Below, piece by piece: positions 17,242 through 25,448 of a DNA stretch of 61,615 nucleotides (the first letter of the stretch is position 1; each line of letters starts with the position of its first letter). Position numbers and translations under genes: made by a program. Under the pieces are notes generated by a model. It did not search any database and had not been told where the DNA came from. It saw nothing but the letters and a program-made list of their open reading frames with translations. Location of the stretch: contig JAAYLQ010000127.1 in the NCBI GenBank assembly GCA_012521805.1, forward strand, positions 1 through 61,615. The letters are read 5' to 3'. This DNA comes from Bacillota bacterium. GTDB lineage: Bacteria; Bacillota; Limnochordia; Darwinibacteriales; DTU012.

Positions 17242-17856
17242 ATGATCAACATCATTATTAGTGGCGGTCCTATCATGATTCCTTTGCTGCTCTGTTCGGT
17301 AGTGGCAGTAGCTGTAGCACTTGAGAGATTGTGGTATTTATTAAGGTCAAGAACTGATACAGAAGACTTAATGGAAGATATTCAGCTGGCATTGGGACAG
17401 GGTAAGGTTCTGGAAGCGATGCAGGTAGCAAGGAAATCGCGGGGTCCGGTAGCTGCTATCCTCTCAGCGGGAATAGCTTTCTATGACCGTGACAAGGCAG
17501 AAATTAGAGAGCGGATGCAGGAAATCGGAAATGAAGAAATTTATAAGATGGAAAAACGAATGAACATCCTTAATATGATTATCAGTATTGCTCCTATGTT
17601 GGGTTTATTAGGTACGGTAACTGGAATCATAGATGCTTTTAATGTGATGGGAGCAATGCAGGGGATTCACCAACCCAGCGATTTAAGCACCGGTATTGCT
17701 CAAGCGTTAATTACTACTGCCGCTGGATTAATGATTGCCATACCTACGATGGCAGTTACAGCGTATTTAAACGGCATCATTGACCGCAATATTGCAGAAA
17801 TGTCTAAGTGTTCAAGTGAACTGCTGGACATTTTAGGTGTCAGAGGTGAAGAGTAA
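17242..17856 (+). CDS. exbB: ExbB/TolQ/MotA-family proton channel protein
   Basis: Proton-channel subunit of an ExbB-ExbD motor that couples the inner-membrane proton gradient to a TonB-like protein. The 204-aa product has an N-terminal helix (PLLLCSVVAVAVALERLWYLL), a cytoplasmic stretch (DTEDLMEDIQLALGQGKV) and two later membrane helices, the first LNMIISIAPMLGLLGTVTGII with the family LGLLGTVTG motif, the second AQALITTAAGLMIAIPTM. Start ATG 17242 lies 5 nt after GGAGGGG. It overlaps exbD by one base. Distinguished from flagellar MotA by length and by its ExbD and TonB neighbours. Confidence 0.92.
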   Translation: MINIIISGGPIMIPLLLCSVVAVAVALERLWYLLRSRTDTEDLMEDIQLALGQGKVLEAMQVARKSRGPVAAILSAGIAFYDRDKAEIRERMQEIGNEEIYKMEKRMNILNMIISIAPMLGLLGTVTGIIDAFNVMGAMQGIHQPSDLSTGIAQALITTAAGLMIAIPTMAVTAYLNGIIDRNIAEMSKCSSELLDILGVRGEE

Positions 17857-18260
17857 TGGAATTTAAGCGCAGAAGACGTAATCCTTTCGCTCAACCTGAC
17901 ATGACACCTATGATTGACGTTATCTTTCATCTATTGATTTTCTTTATGGCATTTTCTGTTTTGTACCAAACTACAATGACAATCAAGGTTGAGCTGCCTA
18001 AAGCTGTAAGCGGTTCTGATGTACGCACGGATGTTTTTGAAGTTAATGTGAGCCAAGATGGGGTTATTTATCTCAACAATAAGATGGTTACCGGTCCTGA
18101 GCTTGAGCAGGCATTAACTGAAGCACTCTCGCGAAACCCAAATTTAGCCGTCGTGGTCAGCAGTGATCGGCGTGCTACCGTTGAGCAGTGGGTGAGCGCA
18201 ATGGATATTGTTTCCAGAGTTGGTGTAGACAGCATTCATATCGGTACACAGAAACCTTAG
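17856..18260 (+). CDS. exbD: ExbD/TolR-family protein
   Basis: Second motor subunit: one N-terminal membrane helix carrying the proton-binding aspartate (MTPMIDVIFHLLIFF, D21, equivalent to E. coli ExbD D25) and a periplasmic domain (VSQDGVIYLNNKMVTGPEL, VVVSSDRRATVEQWVSAMD). 134 aa, typical length. Start ATG is embedded in the exbB stop (TAATG), implying coupled translation. With exbB and the following TonB-like gene it forms a complete energisation module. Confidence 0.92.
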   Translation: MEFKRRRRNPFAQPDMTPMIDVIFHLLIFFMAFSVLYQTTMTIKVELPKAVSGSDVRTDVFEVNVSQDGVIYLNNKMVTGPELEQALTEALSRNPNLAVVVSSDRRATVEQWVSAMDIVSRVGVDSIHIGTQKP

Positions 18261-18278
18261 AAAAAGGTGGATCATAGC

Positions 18279-19298
18279 ATGATGAATTATGGAGATAAGC
18301 GGGACAGTAATTTAAATATTTTTATTTTTATATCCCTTATCATCCATGCCGTTATTTTCTGGTTTGGTCCAGAATGGGATTCTCTCAAGAATTTCGGTGT
18401 GGAGGGAACAGCACAGGGGGGAGTAATCCGGGTTATCTACTCTCAACCCAGCCCAGCAAGGGAACTGTCTCCGATTACTGATCCAACCTCGCAAACAACT
18501 GCTCCGCAGGTGGAAAGACCCCGGCCTACTGAAGAGCCGTCAAAAGAGCATCCAGCAGCTACGCCAGTCGTTCCTGAATCTCGCGACAACATTACCCCTC
18601 CTGCTCGGACGCGGCCTGAAGCTGTGGAAGTAAAACCACCTACTCCGCCTGTTGTGACAGAAACGCTGCCGGAACGAGAACCGGAAGAAGTCGCCACTGA
18701 GCTGATAACCAGTGAGTCCGGAAAAGAGCTCTACGTCGAACAGTTGGAGACAGAGTCTGAAATTGAACCTGAACAAGTTATTGAGCAGGAAAGCGAACCA
18801 GAAGTCGAGGTTGAACAAAATCTAGATATTGAACAGGAGTCAGAAACGACTGAAGAACAGAGTGTGGACGAATCTGGTGTCTCCGGAACAGGTACAAATG
18901 AGATGGGGGACATTACAGATGGTTCTGGTTCTGTCCAAGAATCTGGTTTTGGTGAAGCGGAAATTGCACCACCTCCTCCGCCGCCACCAGCGGGAGGATC
19001 AGTCCTAAACATCTCTGGAAATGGTGGAGTTCCGTATCCGAAAAATGCAGAGAATGAAAAAGTTGAAGGCGTTGTGCAGCTTGAGGTTCTCATTAGCTCA
19101 AATGGAAGTGCCCTCGCAGCGGATATTAGCCAATCTTCCGGTGATCTGCGCCTGGATCGTCAGGCACAGTGGACGTTTCTTAACAACTGGGAGTTTCTCG
19201 GTGCCGAATTTGATTATATCTTAGTTATTGATGTAAGTTTTTCTATTACAGAGGGAATAAACGTAACTCCCGTAGCGATTAGATGGGCGGAAGAGTAA
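18279..19298 (+). CDS. TonB-like energy transducer with long proline/glutamate linker
   Basis: The 339-aa product has a single N-terminal signal-anchor helix (NIFIFISLIIHAVIFWFG, residues about 13-30), a proline-rich stretch, then a very acidic stretch rich in Glu (roughly residues 110-215), a run of seven prolines, and a C-terminal TonB_C-type domain (about 248-330: GVPYPKNAENEKVEGVVQL, LRLDRQAQWTFLNNWEF). TonB proteins span the periplasm and pull on outer-membrane receptors. The Lys-Pro linker of enteric TonB is here replaced by Glu. Start ATG 18279 (or 18282) lies 8 nt after AAAAAGGTGG. It requires ExbBD encoded just upstream. No TonB-dependent receptor is in the window. Confidence 0.82.
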   Translation: MMNYGDKRDSNLNIFIFISLIIHAVIFWFGPEWDSLKNFGVEGTAQGGVIRVIYSQPSPARELSPITDPTSQTTAPQVERPRPTEEPSKEHPAATPVVPESRDNITPPARTRPEAVEVKPPTPPVVTETLPEREPEEVATELITSESGKELYVEQLETESEIEPEQVIEQESEPEVEVEQNLDIEQESETTEEQSVDESGVSGTGTNEMGDITDGSGSVQESGFGEAEIAPPPPPPPAGGSVLNISGNGGVPYPKNAENEKVEGVVQLEVLISSNGSALAADISQSSGDLRLDRQAQWTFLNNWEFLGAEFDYILVIDVSFSITEGINVTPVAIRWAEE

Positions 19299-19317
19299 AT
19301 AGGAAGGAGTGCATGCT

Positions 19318-21357
19318 GTGTTGTCTCTCTCACAAAGGACAAAACTTTTGATCACGGTCATTATGATGCTCGCAGTGTGTACCACCAGCACCGCTGCTGA
19401 TGAACAAGAGGTCAATCTGGAAATTGCCAACGAGTATATCCGGATTATTATCAATAACCTAGAGGAAAACATGGGCAGATTCTCTGTTGGGACAACCGGA
19501 GGAGATCCTGACCGGGTTGGGGATGAGAATCAGCATTTAATCTATGGCGGTGCAGAGCCGTGGACGTCCTATACCACTGTGCGGATAGGTAATCAAAACT
19601 GGGTTTACGGCAACCCAACCAATCGGCGAGCAGGTCGTAATGGTTTGTATGGTGAAGTAGTGCAGCCTCCAACCATCGTTGATGATAGTCTGGTGAGTAG
19701 TTGGCAGTTGGGGCCAATTCTTGTAACCCAAACCCTCACTTTCGCCCGCAGCATCACTTCGGGATTAATGGACACTGCTAAGATCGAGTATCAACTGGTG
19801 AATACTGACAGTGTAGCCCATATGGTTGGTTTAAGATTAGTAATCGATACTATGCTTGGCCAAAATGATGGTGCTCCTTTCCGGTTAAATGATCGGGCAA
19901 TTGTAACAGACACTGTTTTTTACAGAGATCAGATGCCCGCTTTCTGGCAAGCATTTGATTCCCTGTCTAATCCACGGGTTATGTCCCAGGGAACACTGGT
20001 TGGTGGAGAGGTTACTCCTCCAGACCGAGTATATTTTAGCAACTGGGGCAGTATTGTTGATGGTTTGTGGAACTTTGAGTTTCAGCCTGGTAGGGACTTT
20101 ACGCGCTCTGGTGAGTTTGAGCTTGATAGCGCCATCGCTATGTATTGGGATCAAACGCCTTTAGCACCTAACGAAACACGCACTTATGTTTCTTATTATG
20201 GACTTGGCGGCGTTACAATTGCTCCCGGCGAATTGTCAGTCGGCTTAACCTCTCCATGGCAGGTTCGGGGAGATCAGAGACACCGCGAATCATTTACAAT
20301 TGTTGCTTATATCCAAAACACTGGTCAGGGTGAAGCCCGAAATGTCACGGCGACCTTATCGCTACCTCCTGAATTAGAATTGGTCAACGCCAGTGCGACA
20401 CCACTCAAACGGCATTTTGGCAGTCTAGACGTAAATGAAACGATTCAGACCAGCTGGCAGGTAATACCAACCGGTAATAGTTCCGGTACTGTTACATATC
20501 AAGTTCAAGTTGATGCGGAAAACAGCGAATCTAGTATTGCCAACCGAAACATTGAAATTGTTAGACCTGACTATTTAGACATCAAGCTGGAGGGACCACT
20601 GGCATTAGGGGTTGAAAATGAGCGTCTCTCTCCTCTCCCAATGAAGGTAAAGGCTGAAATAACGAACATTGGAGGAGCGGCCGCTCACAATGTATATGCA
20701 GTGCTTTCGCATCCGATGTTCAGCCTGCCCCAAGGTGAGCATGCTGTCAAACATCTAGGAACAATCGAACCCAATAAGACAGCTCAAGCAGTTTGGCATC
20801 TAGATCCGTCAGGAGTTTCTGGCCAATTGGTTTATTCACTGACAGTTTATTCCGACACGGATAGATATGGTTCAGATCCTAATTTCGTTATCGTTCCTTA
20901 TATTGAACCCAAAGTATTTGTTGGGGAACCGCAGACTACTAAGTCCAAAATCACTGCAGGCGAGTATTTTTCAGTTCCGATAATGGCAACAAATATTCCA
21001 GATTTTCGCAAGGCGGAATTAGAGATCGGATTTGACCCAACAATGGTTGAAATTGTCGGCAGAACACTAGATCTTACTCGGGGTACTCTATTTGTTGATC
21101 CAACCCGAGATCCAGCTAAACTATTAGATTGGCAGACACCAATTGTTGATAATATTAACGGCCTTGTTCGCGGTATTGTTGGTGATCGGGGCAGCGACAG
21201 CCCGCTGCAATCAGCGTATGGAACTTTAATTACTATTCACTTTAGGGCAAAGCAAAGTGGCACAACCGAAATTAAAATCAATGATGTTTCAGTATATGAT
21301 AGTAAGCTCTATCCAATTGCAGTGACTGCAGTGAATCGAAAAATCGTGATCGAATAA
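19318..21357 (+). CDS. secreted protein with CARDB-like repeats and C-terminal cohesin-like domain
   Basis: 679 aa with a signal peptide (LLITVIMMLAVCTTSTAA). Residues about 30-310 form a domain I do not recognise, rich in NWG, YWDQTPL and aromatic/Gly motifs, plausibly beta-sandwich. It is followed by two CARDB/DUF11-like repeats: the first around IVAYIQNTGQGEARNVTATL, the second around VKAEITNIGGAAAHNVYAVL, each ending in an SGxVxYxLxV strand. Residues about 540-679 resemble a cohesin domain (KAELEIGFDPTMVEIVG, LITIHFRAKQSGTTEI). Start GTG 19318 is 8 nt after AGGAAGGAG. It sits between tonB and the SLH gene, so a role in the periplasm or at the cell surface is likely. Binding partner unknown; no dockerin is visible nearby. 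Confidence 0.65.
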   Translation: MLSLSQRTKLLITVIMMLAVCTTSTAADEQEVNLEIANEYIRIIINNLEENMGRFSVGTTGGDPDRVGDENQHLIYGGAEPWTSYTTVRIGNQNWVYGNPTNRRAGRNGLYGEVVQPPTIVDDSLVSSWQLGPILVTQTLTFARSITSGLMDTAKIEYQLVNTDSVAHMVGLRLVIDTMLGQNDGAPFRLNDRAIVTDTVFYRDQMPAFWQAFDSLSNPRVMSQGTLVGGEVTPPDRVYFSNWGSIVDGLWNFEFQPGRDFTRSGEFELDSAIAMYWDQTPLAPNETRTYVSYYGLGGVTIAPGELSVGLTSPWQVRGDQRHRESFTIVAYIQNTGQGEARNVTATLSLPPELELVNASATPLKRHFGSLDVNETIQTSWQVIPTGNSSGTVTYQVQVDAENSESSIANRNIEIVRPDYLDIKLEGPLALGVENERLSPLPMKVKAEITNIGGAAAHNVYAVLSHPMFSLPQGEHAVKHLGTIEPNKTAQAVWHLDPSGVSGQLVYSLTVYSDTDRYGSDPNFVIVPYIEPKVFVGEPQTTKSKITAGEYFSVPIMATNIPDFRKAELEIGFDPTMVEIVGRTLDLTRGTLFVDPTRDPAKLLDWQTPIVDNINGLVRGIVGDRGSDSPLQSAYGTLITIHFRAKQSGTTEIKINDVSVYDSKLYPIAVTAVNRKIVIE

Positions 21358-21378
21358 GTCTTAAGGGAGGATATTTTG

Positions 21379-22683
21379 ATGAAAAGCTCGCGGATTGTTA
21401 GTGGTTTTCTTGTACTGGTACTGGTTATCAGCTGTACAGTTCAGCCTGTCCTGGCCAGTGTAACAGATGTTCCTCGGGATCACTGGGCATATCAAGCGGT
21501 AATATCATTGGTTAACCGCGGATTTTTAGCAACTTATGAGGATGGTAGTTTTCAAGGAACCAATCCGGTTGATCGGTACACACTAGCTGTCACTGTAGCA
21601 CGAATTTTAGATGAAATCGAAGCTGGCCGGGTTATGGGTTCCCAAAGTGATATCGACTTGCTGCGTGATTTGAGTAATGAATTCCGTACTGAGCTGGTCC
21701 AATTTTACGCAGATAAACAGCTGCTGGAAAAAAATGTTGACGAAACCCAAAAATTAGGGTTAGCTACAGAAGAACGGGTTAACAAGGTAGTCGCCAGCCA
21801 AGCGGAATTGATGGAAACGGTTGCTCGTTTAAAAGCAGATATTATGGAAGAAGCATCCAAAACGGCGGAAATCTTGAAAGAACAGAGAAGTCTCATTGAA
21901 CAAACGCAGGCGGCAGTAAATGTCCAGGCAGAGTCACTCCAATCGCAGCATGAACAGATCCAGACTCACCAGGAAAGCATCTCTGAACTGCAGCAGGCAG
22001 TCATCAAAGTTGATGAACAGCTGAGGTTACAGCAAGCGGATCTCCAGCGTCTGCAAAATTGGACTGCTGAAAAAGACGCAATTTTTTCGATGCTGGTATT
22101 TGATGCGGATTTTCAATCTTCCTTAGAGGAGCTTTCAACCCAATTAGCCCAGGAGCTTGAAACTCGCGAGCAGGAACAGCAGGGAGAACTGCAGGCACTG
22201 CAGCAAAAAGTGGACGAACTGCTTGCTGCCATTGCCAGAACTGATGGAGAATTGGTTCGCAGCTACGAGCAGTTGAAAGTTCAACTAGAGAATTTGAATA
22301 GGCGAAATCAGGAATTAGAAAAAGATCTCCAGAATATTGCGGTATTGCTTGAACAAGAAAAGCAGAACCGCACTGTTCAAGCTCAGAGCTACGACAGTGC
22401 TCTTACAGAACTGCGGGCAGAAATCGAGCGGGTCGCTGCTCAGGTAGGTATTTCGGAGGAAGAATTGGCAGCACTAAACAAACGAATTTCTGATGAGATT
22501 GCGGTGCAGATGAATGCAGCAATTATTAGGGAGCGGGGGCTATCCACTACAGTTGCTGAGCTGCAGGCTGAATTCGACACTTACAAAGCAGCAGCCGAAA
22601 AGGAAATAAAATCAGCGAAGAGTACTGCCATGATAGCTATTGCAGCAGCCGCGGTGAGCGTTTTAATCGGATTCATAAAATAG
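21379..22683 (+). CDS. SLH-domain, coiled-coil, C-terminal membrane-anchor protein (Omp-alpha-like tether)
   Basis: 434 aa. A signal peptide (FLVLVLVISCTVQPVLA) is followed by one SLH domain (about 27-80: DVPRDHWAYQAVISLVNRGF, EDGSFQGTNPVDRYTLAV) expected to bind cell-wall polymer. Then about 325 residues of Glu/Gln/Leu-rich heptad sequence form a long coiled coil, and the protein ends in a hydrophobic helix (TAMIAIAAAAVSVLIGFIK). This layout is that of Thermotoga Omp-alpha, a rod that tethers outer membrane to peptidoglycan; OmpM of Negativicutes has a beta barrel instead, which is not seen here. Start ATG 21379 is 8 nt after GGGAGG. Last gene of the exbB cluster. Confidence 0.8.
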   Translation: MKSSRIVSGFLVLVLVISCTVQPVLASVTDVPRDHWAYQAVISLVNRGFLATYEDGSFQGTNPVDRYTLAVTVARILDEIEAGRVMGSQSDIDLLRDLSNEFRTELVQFYADKQLLEKNVDETQKLGLATEERVNKVVASQAELMETVARLKADIMEEASKTAEILKEQRSLIEQTQAAVNVQAESLQSQHEQIQTHQESISELQQAVIKVDEQLRLQQADLQRLQNWTAEKDAIFSMLVFDADFQSSLEELSTQLAQELETREQEQQGELQALQQKVDELLAAIARTDGELVRSYEQLKVQLENLNRRNQELEKDLQNIAVLLEQEKQNRTVQAQSYDSALTELRAEIERVAAQVGISEEELAALNKRISDEIAVQMNAAIIRERGLSTTVAELQAEFDTYKAAAEKEIKSAKSTAMIAIAAAAVSVLIGFIK

Positions 22684-22700
22684 AATACCACTTGATGTTT

Positions 22701-22738
22701 AAATCTAACCTGTTTTACAAGCAGGTTAGATTTTTTTT
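22701..22738 (+). terminator. strong terminator closing the envelope cluster
   Basis: AAATCTAACCTG (22701-22712) pairs perfectly with CAGGTTAGATTT around a 9-nt loop, followed by a T8 tract. It separates the exbB cluster from the chemotaxis operon. Confidence 0.93.
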
Positions 22739-22772
22739 GCTCAATGTTAGTGCGCCAGAGTTTTATGATTTT

Positions 22773-22802
22773 GCAGGGAATTTATGGATTATAATCGAAC
22801 TT
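22773..22802 (+). promoter_or_regulatory. candidate promoter of the chemotaxis operon
   Basis: A TATAAT (22790-22795) lies about 57 bp upstream of cheW without a convincing minus-35. The same stretch reads GCAGGGAAT-N12-ATCGAACTT (22773-22802), which is a sigma-H-like layout with two mismatches. No sigma-D type (TAAA-N15-GCCGATAT) promoter was seen. The choice between these is open. Confidence 0.3.
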
Positions 22803-22852
22803 AGTAGTTATATGAAAGACTATATCACTATTTCCGAAAGGAGCACATCGAA

Positions 22853-23365
22853 ATGGCGAATGAACTAACAGTAGAACAAGAAATCCAGTTAGTTGTCTTC
22901 GATCTTTATAATGAAGAGTTTGCCTTCGAAATAACCCAAGTGCGGGAAATTATTAAACCGCCGAGCATCACCAAACTGCCCCATGCAAGTGACTATATTG
23001 AAGGGGTTACTAATATTCGCGGTGAGATTATTCCCGTAATTTCTCTCCGAAAACGTTTCAGCGTGCCTGAAACAGAAAATACCTCTGAAACTCGGGTAAT
23101 TATTGTTGATATCGAGAATGCTTGTGTTGGTTTTGTTGTTGACGCAGTAACCGAAGTAATGCGGGTGCCTCAGTCTGCGATTGAACCACCTCCACGCAGT
23201 GTTGCCGGTTTGCGAGCTGAATACTTAAAAGGTGTTGGAAAAGTCGGCGATCGTTTGATCATTCTCTTAGAGGTAGGGAAAATTCTCACTTCAGAGGAAC
23301 AGATTGAGCTAAAAAATCTGGAAAGTATCCAAACCGAAGCTGCTTCCACTAGAGAAACAGAATAA
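22853..23365 (+). CDS. cheW: chemotaxis coupling protein CheW
   Basis: CheW links methyl-accepting receptors to the CheA kinase in the cytoplasmic signalling array. The 170-aa product is a single CheW SH3-like domain: VVFDLYNEEFAFEITQVREI, the conserved YIEGVTNIRGEIIPVISLRKRF and VGFVVDAVTEVMRVP. ATG 22853 follows AAAGGAG. First gene of a ten-gene operon that goes on with fliM, 42 bp downstream. Confidence 0.94.
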   Translation: MANELTVEQEIQLVVFDLYNEEFAFEITQVREIIKPPSITKLPHASDYIEGVTNIRGEIIPVISLRKRFSVPETENTSETRVIIVDIENACVGFVVDAVTEVMRVPQSAIEPPPRSVAGLRAEYLKGVGKVGDRLIILLEVGKILTSEEQIELKNLESIQTEAASTRETE

Positions 23366-23407
23366 TCTGCCGATATATGTATTAGAGAGAAAAGAGGTGA
23401 GGTAAAG

Positions 23408-24385
23408 ATGGAAGACATTCTCACTCAATCAGAAATTGACCTACTAATTCAAGCCACTTTACAACCACAAGACGCGCTTCAAGAAGTAATCGACAACATC
23501 ACAGACGCCAGCTATGACTTTACCAAACCCAACAAGTTTTCTAAGGATCAGCTGAGGGGACTGCAGAGAATACACGAGCAGTTCAGTCGAGCATACTCAG
23601 GATTAATGTCAGCCAAATTTCGCACTCGCTTTGAACTGAAGTTCCAAGCCATTGATCAGCTTACCTTCGGTGAGTTTGTTCGATCGCTGCCAAATCCTTC
23701 GGTATTGAGTATTTTTGATGCATCACCTTTACCAGGCAGTATTGTAGTGCAGCTCTCACCAGATAGTGCGTTTATCATGCATGACCGCCTCTGCGGAGGC
23801 AGGGGTGAGAGTTATGGGTTTACCCGAGGATTAAGCGATATCGAGATGGTCGTATTTAAGCGCCAGGTGATCGCTAATTTTGGGAAAATCTTGAGTGATG
23901 CATGGCAGGATATCGAAAAAATAGATTTCAAACTTATGCAGGTTGAACACAATCCTCAGTTTTTGCAATTGGCATCAGATCGAGACGTTGTGGTAGTTGT
24001 TTCACTTCGATTTGATTTCAATGAGGTAACCGACAGTTTCAATATCTGTATTCCGTTTAGAACGATTGAGCCTGTACTGTCGAGGATTAACCAGCATCGC
24101 CTGTTTGAATCGCTTTCTCCCCCGGATCCAGAAAAGTTAGCGCAGTTAAGAGAAAAAGTAAAGTCAGCTGTCCTGCCAATAGAAGTTGAGCTTGGAGCAG
24201 CTGTAGTCACTGTAAACGAATTGCTCACTTTAGAAGTAGGAGATGTTATTGAACTGGATCGCAAGCGGAGTGAAAATGTGGATGTCAAAATAGGCTCGCT
24301 TACGAAGTTTAAAGCAACTCCAGGCAAGTTAGGCAGTAAACTTGGCGTTGTTATTACATCGATATGTGAATCACAAGAGGAGTAG
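23408..24385 (+). CDS. fliM: flagellar motor switch protein FliM
   Basis: FliM forms the C-ring of the flagellar motor and binds CheY-P. The 325-aa product has the N-terminal CheY-binding peptide (ILTQSEIDLLIQA), the middle CheC-like domain (GLMSAKFRTRFELKFQAIDQLTFGEF is its helical region; the GGRGESYGFTRGLSDIE segment is conserved) and the C-terminal SpoA domain (PIEVELGAAVVTVNELLTLE). It overlaps no neighbour and ends 4 bp before fliY. Presence in the che operon rather than only a fliF-type operon is notable. Confidence 0.92.
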   Translation: MEDILTQSEIDLLIQATLQPQDALQEVIDNITDASYDFTKPNKFSKDQLRGLQRIHEQFSRAYSGLMSAKFRTRFELKFQAIDQLTFGEFVRSLPNPSVLSIFDASPLPGSIVVQLSPDSAFIMHDRLCGGRGESYGFTRGLSDIEMVVFKRQVIANFGKILSDAWQDIEKIDFKLMQVEHNPQFLQLASDRDVVVVVSLRFDFNEVTDSFNICIPFRTIEPVLSRINQHRLFESLSPPDPEKLAQLREKVKSAVLPIEVELGAAVVTVNELLTLEVGDVIELDRKRSENVDVKIGSLTKFKATPGKLGSKLGVVITSICESQEE

Positions 24386-24389
24386 GAAA

Positions 24390-25421
24390 ATGAGTAACGA
24401 TATTTTAGATCAAAATGAAATTGATGCTCTGATTCACGCAAGGAATTCTGAGAACGTTAATAATTTAACCGATACGGAAAAAGATACTCTAGCTGAAATT
24501 GGGAACATCTCCATGGGATCGGCTGCAACAGCCCTGTCTACTTTAATCAATAAAAAGGTTAGCATTACTGTTCCTGATGTTTCAGTGAAAACATTAGGCG
24601 AGATCCAAGAAAGTTATCCGATTCCCTGCATCGTTGTGGATGTAAAATACCAAACAGGGCTTCAGGGCTCAAACTTATTGGTGATTAAAGAACAGGATGC
24701 AGCGGTAATCGGAAATCTAATGATGGGCATTGATGAGGGCGAGATTCCAGAGTTTGTTGACGAGATCAGTATGAGCGCCCTGTCTGAGGCAATGAATGTG
24801 ATGATGGGTTCAGCTGCTACAGCTATGTCGGAGCTGTTTAACAAGAAAATAAACATCTCACCTCCAGATGCTTTTAGACAAGATCTTGGTGAAAAGATTG
24901 ATTCACTTGGAGACCGCGATGAGCTCGTTGCAGTGGTCTCGTTCCGATTTAGTATCTCAGATGTAGTAGATAGCGTAATGCTGCAGATTATAGATATTGA
25001 TTTTGCCAAAGAAATGGTTGAGATACTGTTTTCCTCTGGCGAAAGCGAACCAGTGCAGACGTCAGAAACTCAGTACACAGCTGTGGAGGAGCAAGAGCCA
25101 GCTCCAGCTGCTTGGGGTAGTTTACAGGCAGATGGAAATCAGGACAGCATGGAATTAGGCAATCTCAATATCGAACTTATTAAAGATATCCCGGTGAAGG
25201 TTCGGGCCATTTTAGGAAGAACGAAGATGTCAATTGAAAACATCTTGAAGCTCGGTCCTGGTCACATTATGGAGCTTGACACTTTAGATGGCGAGCCGAT
25301 AGATGTTTATGCCAATAATACTTTGATAGCCCGGGGCGAAGTGGTAGTAGTAGGTGAACAATTTGGAATTAGAATCACTGAAATATCTAACGCTCGAAAC
25401 AGAATTAAGAGTATTAGCTGA
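24390..25421 (+). CDS. fliY: FliY: motor switch protein with CheY-P phosphatase domain and FliN domain
   Basis: FliY is the Bacillota FliN-type switch protein that also dephosphorylates CheY-P. The 343-aa product begins with a CheY-binding peptide (ILDQNEIDALI), has two CheC-type active-site motifs with conserved Glu/Asn (LAEIGNISMGSAATALS and ALSEAMNVMMGSAATAMS), an acidic linker, and a C-terminal SpoA/FliN domain (DIPVKVRAILGRTKMSIEN). ATG 24390 follows GAGGAGTAGG. Together with CheC downstream the operon encodes two phosphatases of the same superfamily. Confidence 0.92.
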   Translation: MSNDILDQNEIDALIHARNSENVNNLTDTEKDTLAEIGNISMGSAATALSTLINKKVSITVPDVSVKTLGEIQESYPIPCIVVDVKYQTGLQGSNLLVIKEQDAAVIGNLMMGIDEGEIPEFVDEISMSALSEAMNVMMGSAATAMSELFNKKINISPPDAFRQDLGEKIDSLGDRDELVAVVSFRFSISDVVDSVMLQIIDIDFAKEMVEILFSSGESEPVQTSETQYTAVEEQEPAPAAWGSLQADGNQDSMELGNLNIELIKDIPVKVRAILGRTKMSIENILKLGPGHIMELDTLDGEPIDVYANNTLIARGEVVVVGEQFGIRITEISNARNRIKSIS

Positions 25422-25448
25422 ATGCTATGAAGAAGGGGGGATGCACTT

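Noticed and set aside
18443..19093. Long minus-strand frames opposite the TonB-like gene
   Set aside because: Ser/Pro/Thr-rich products are the mirror of the Pro/Glu repeats on the coding strand.
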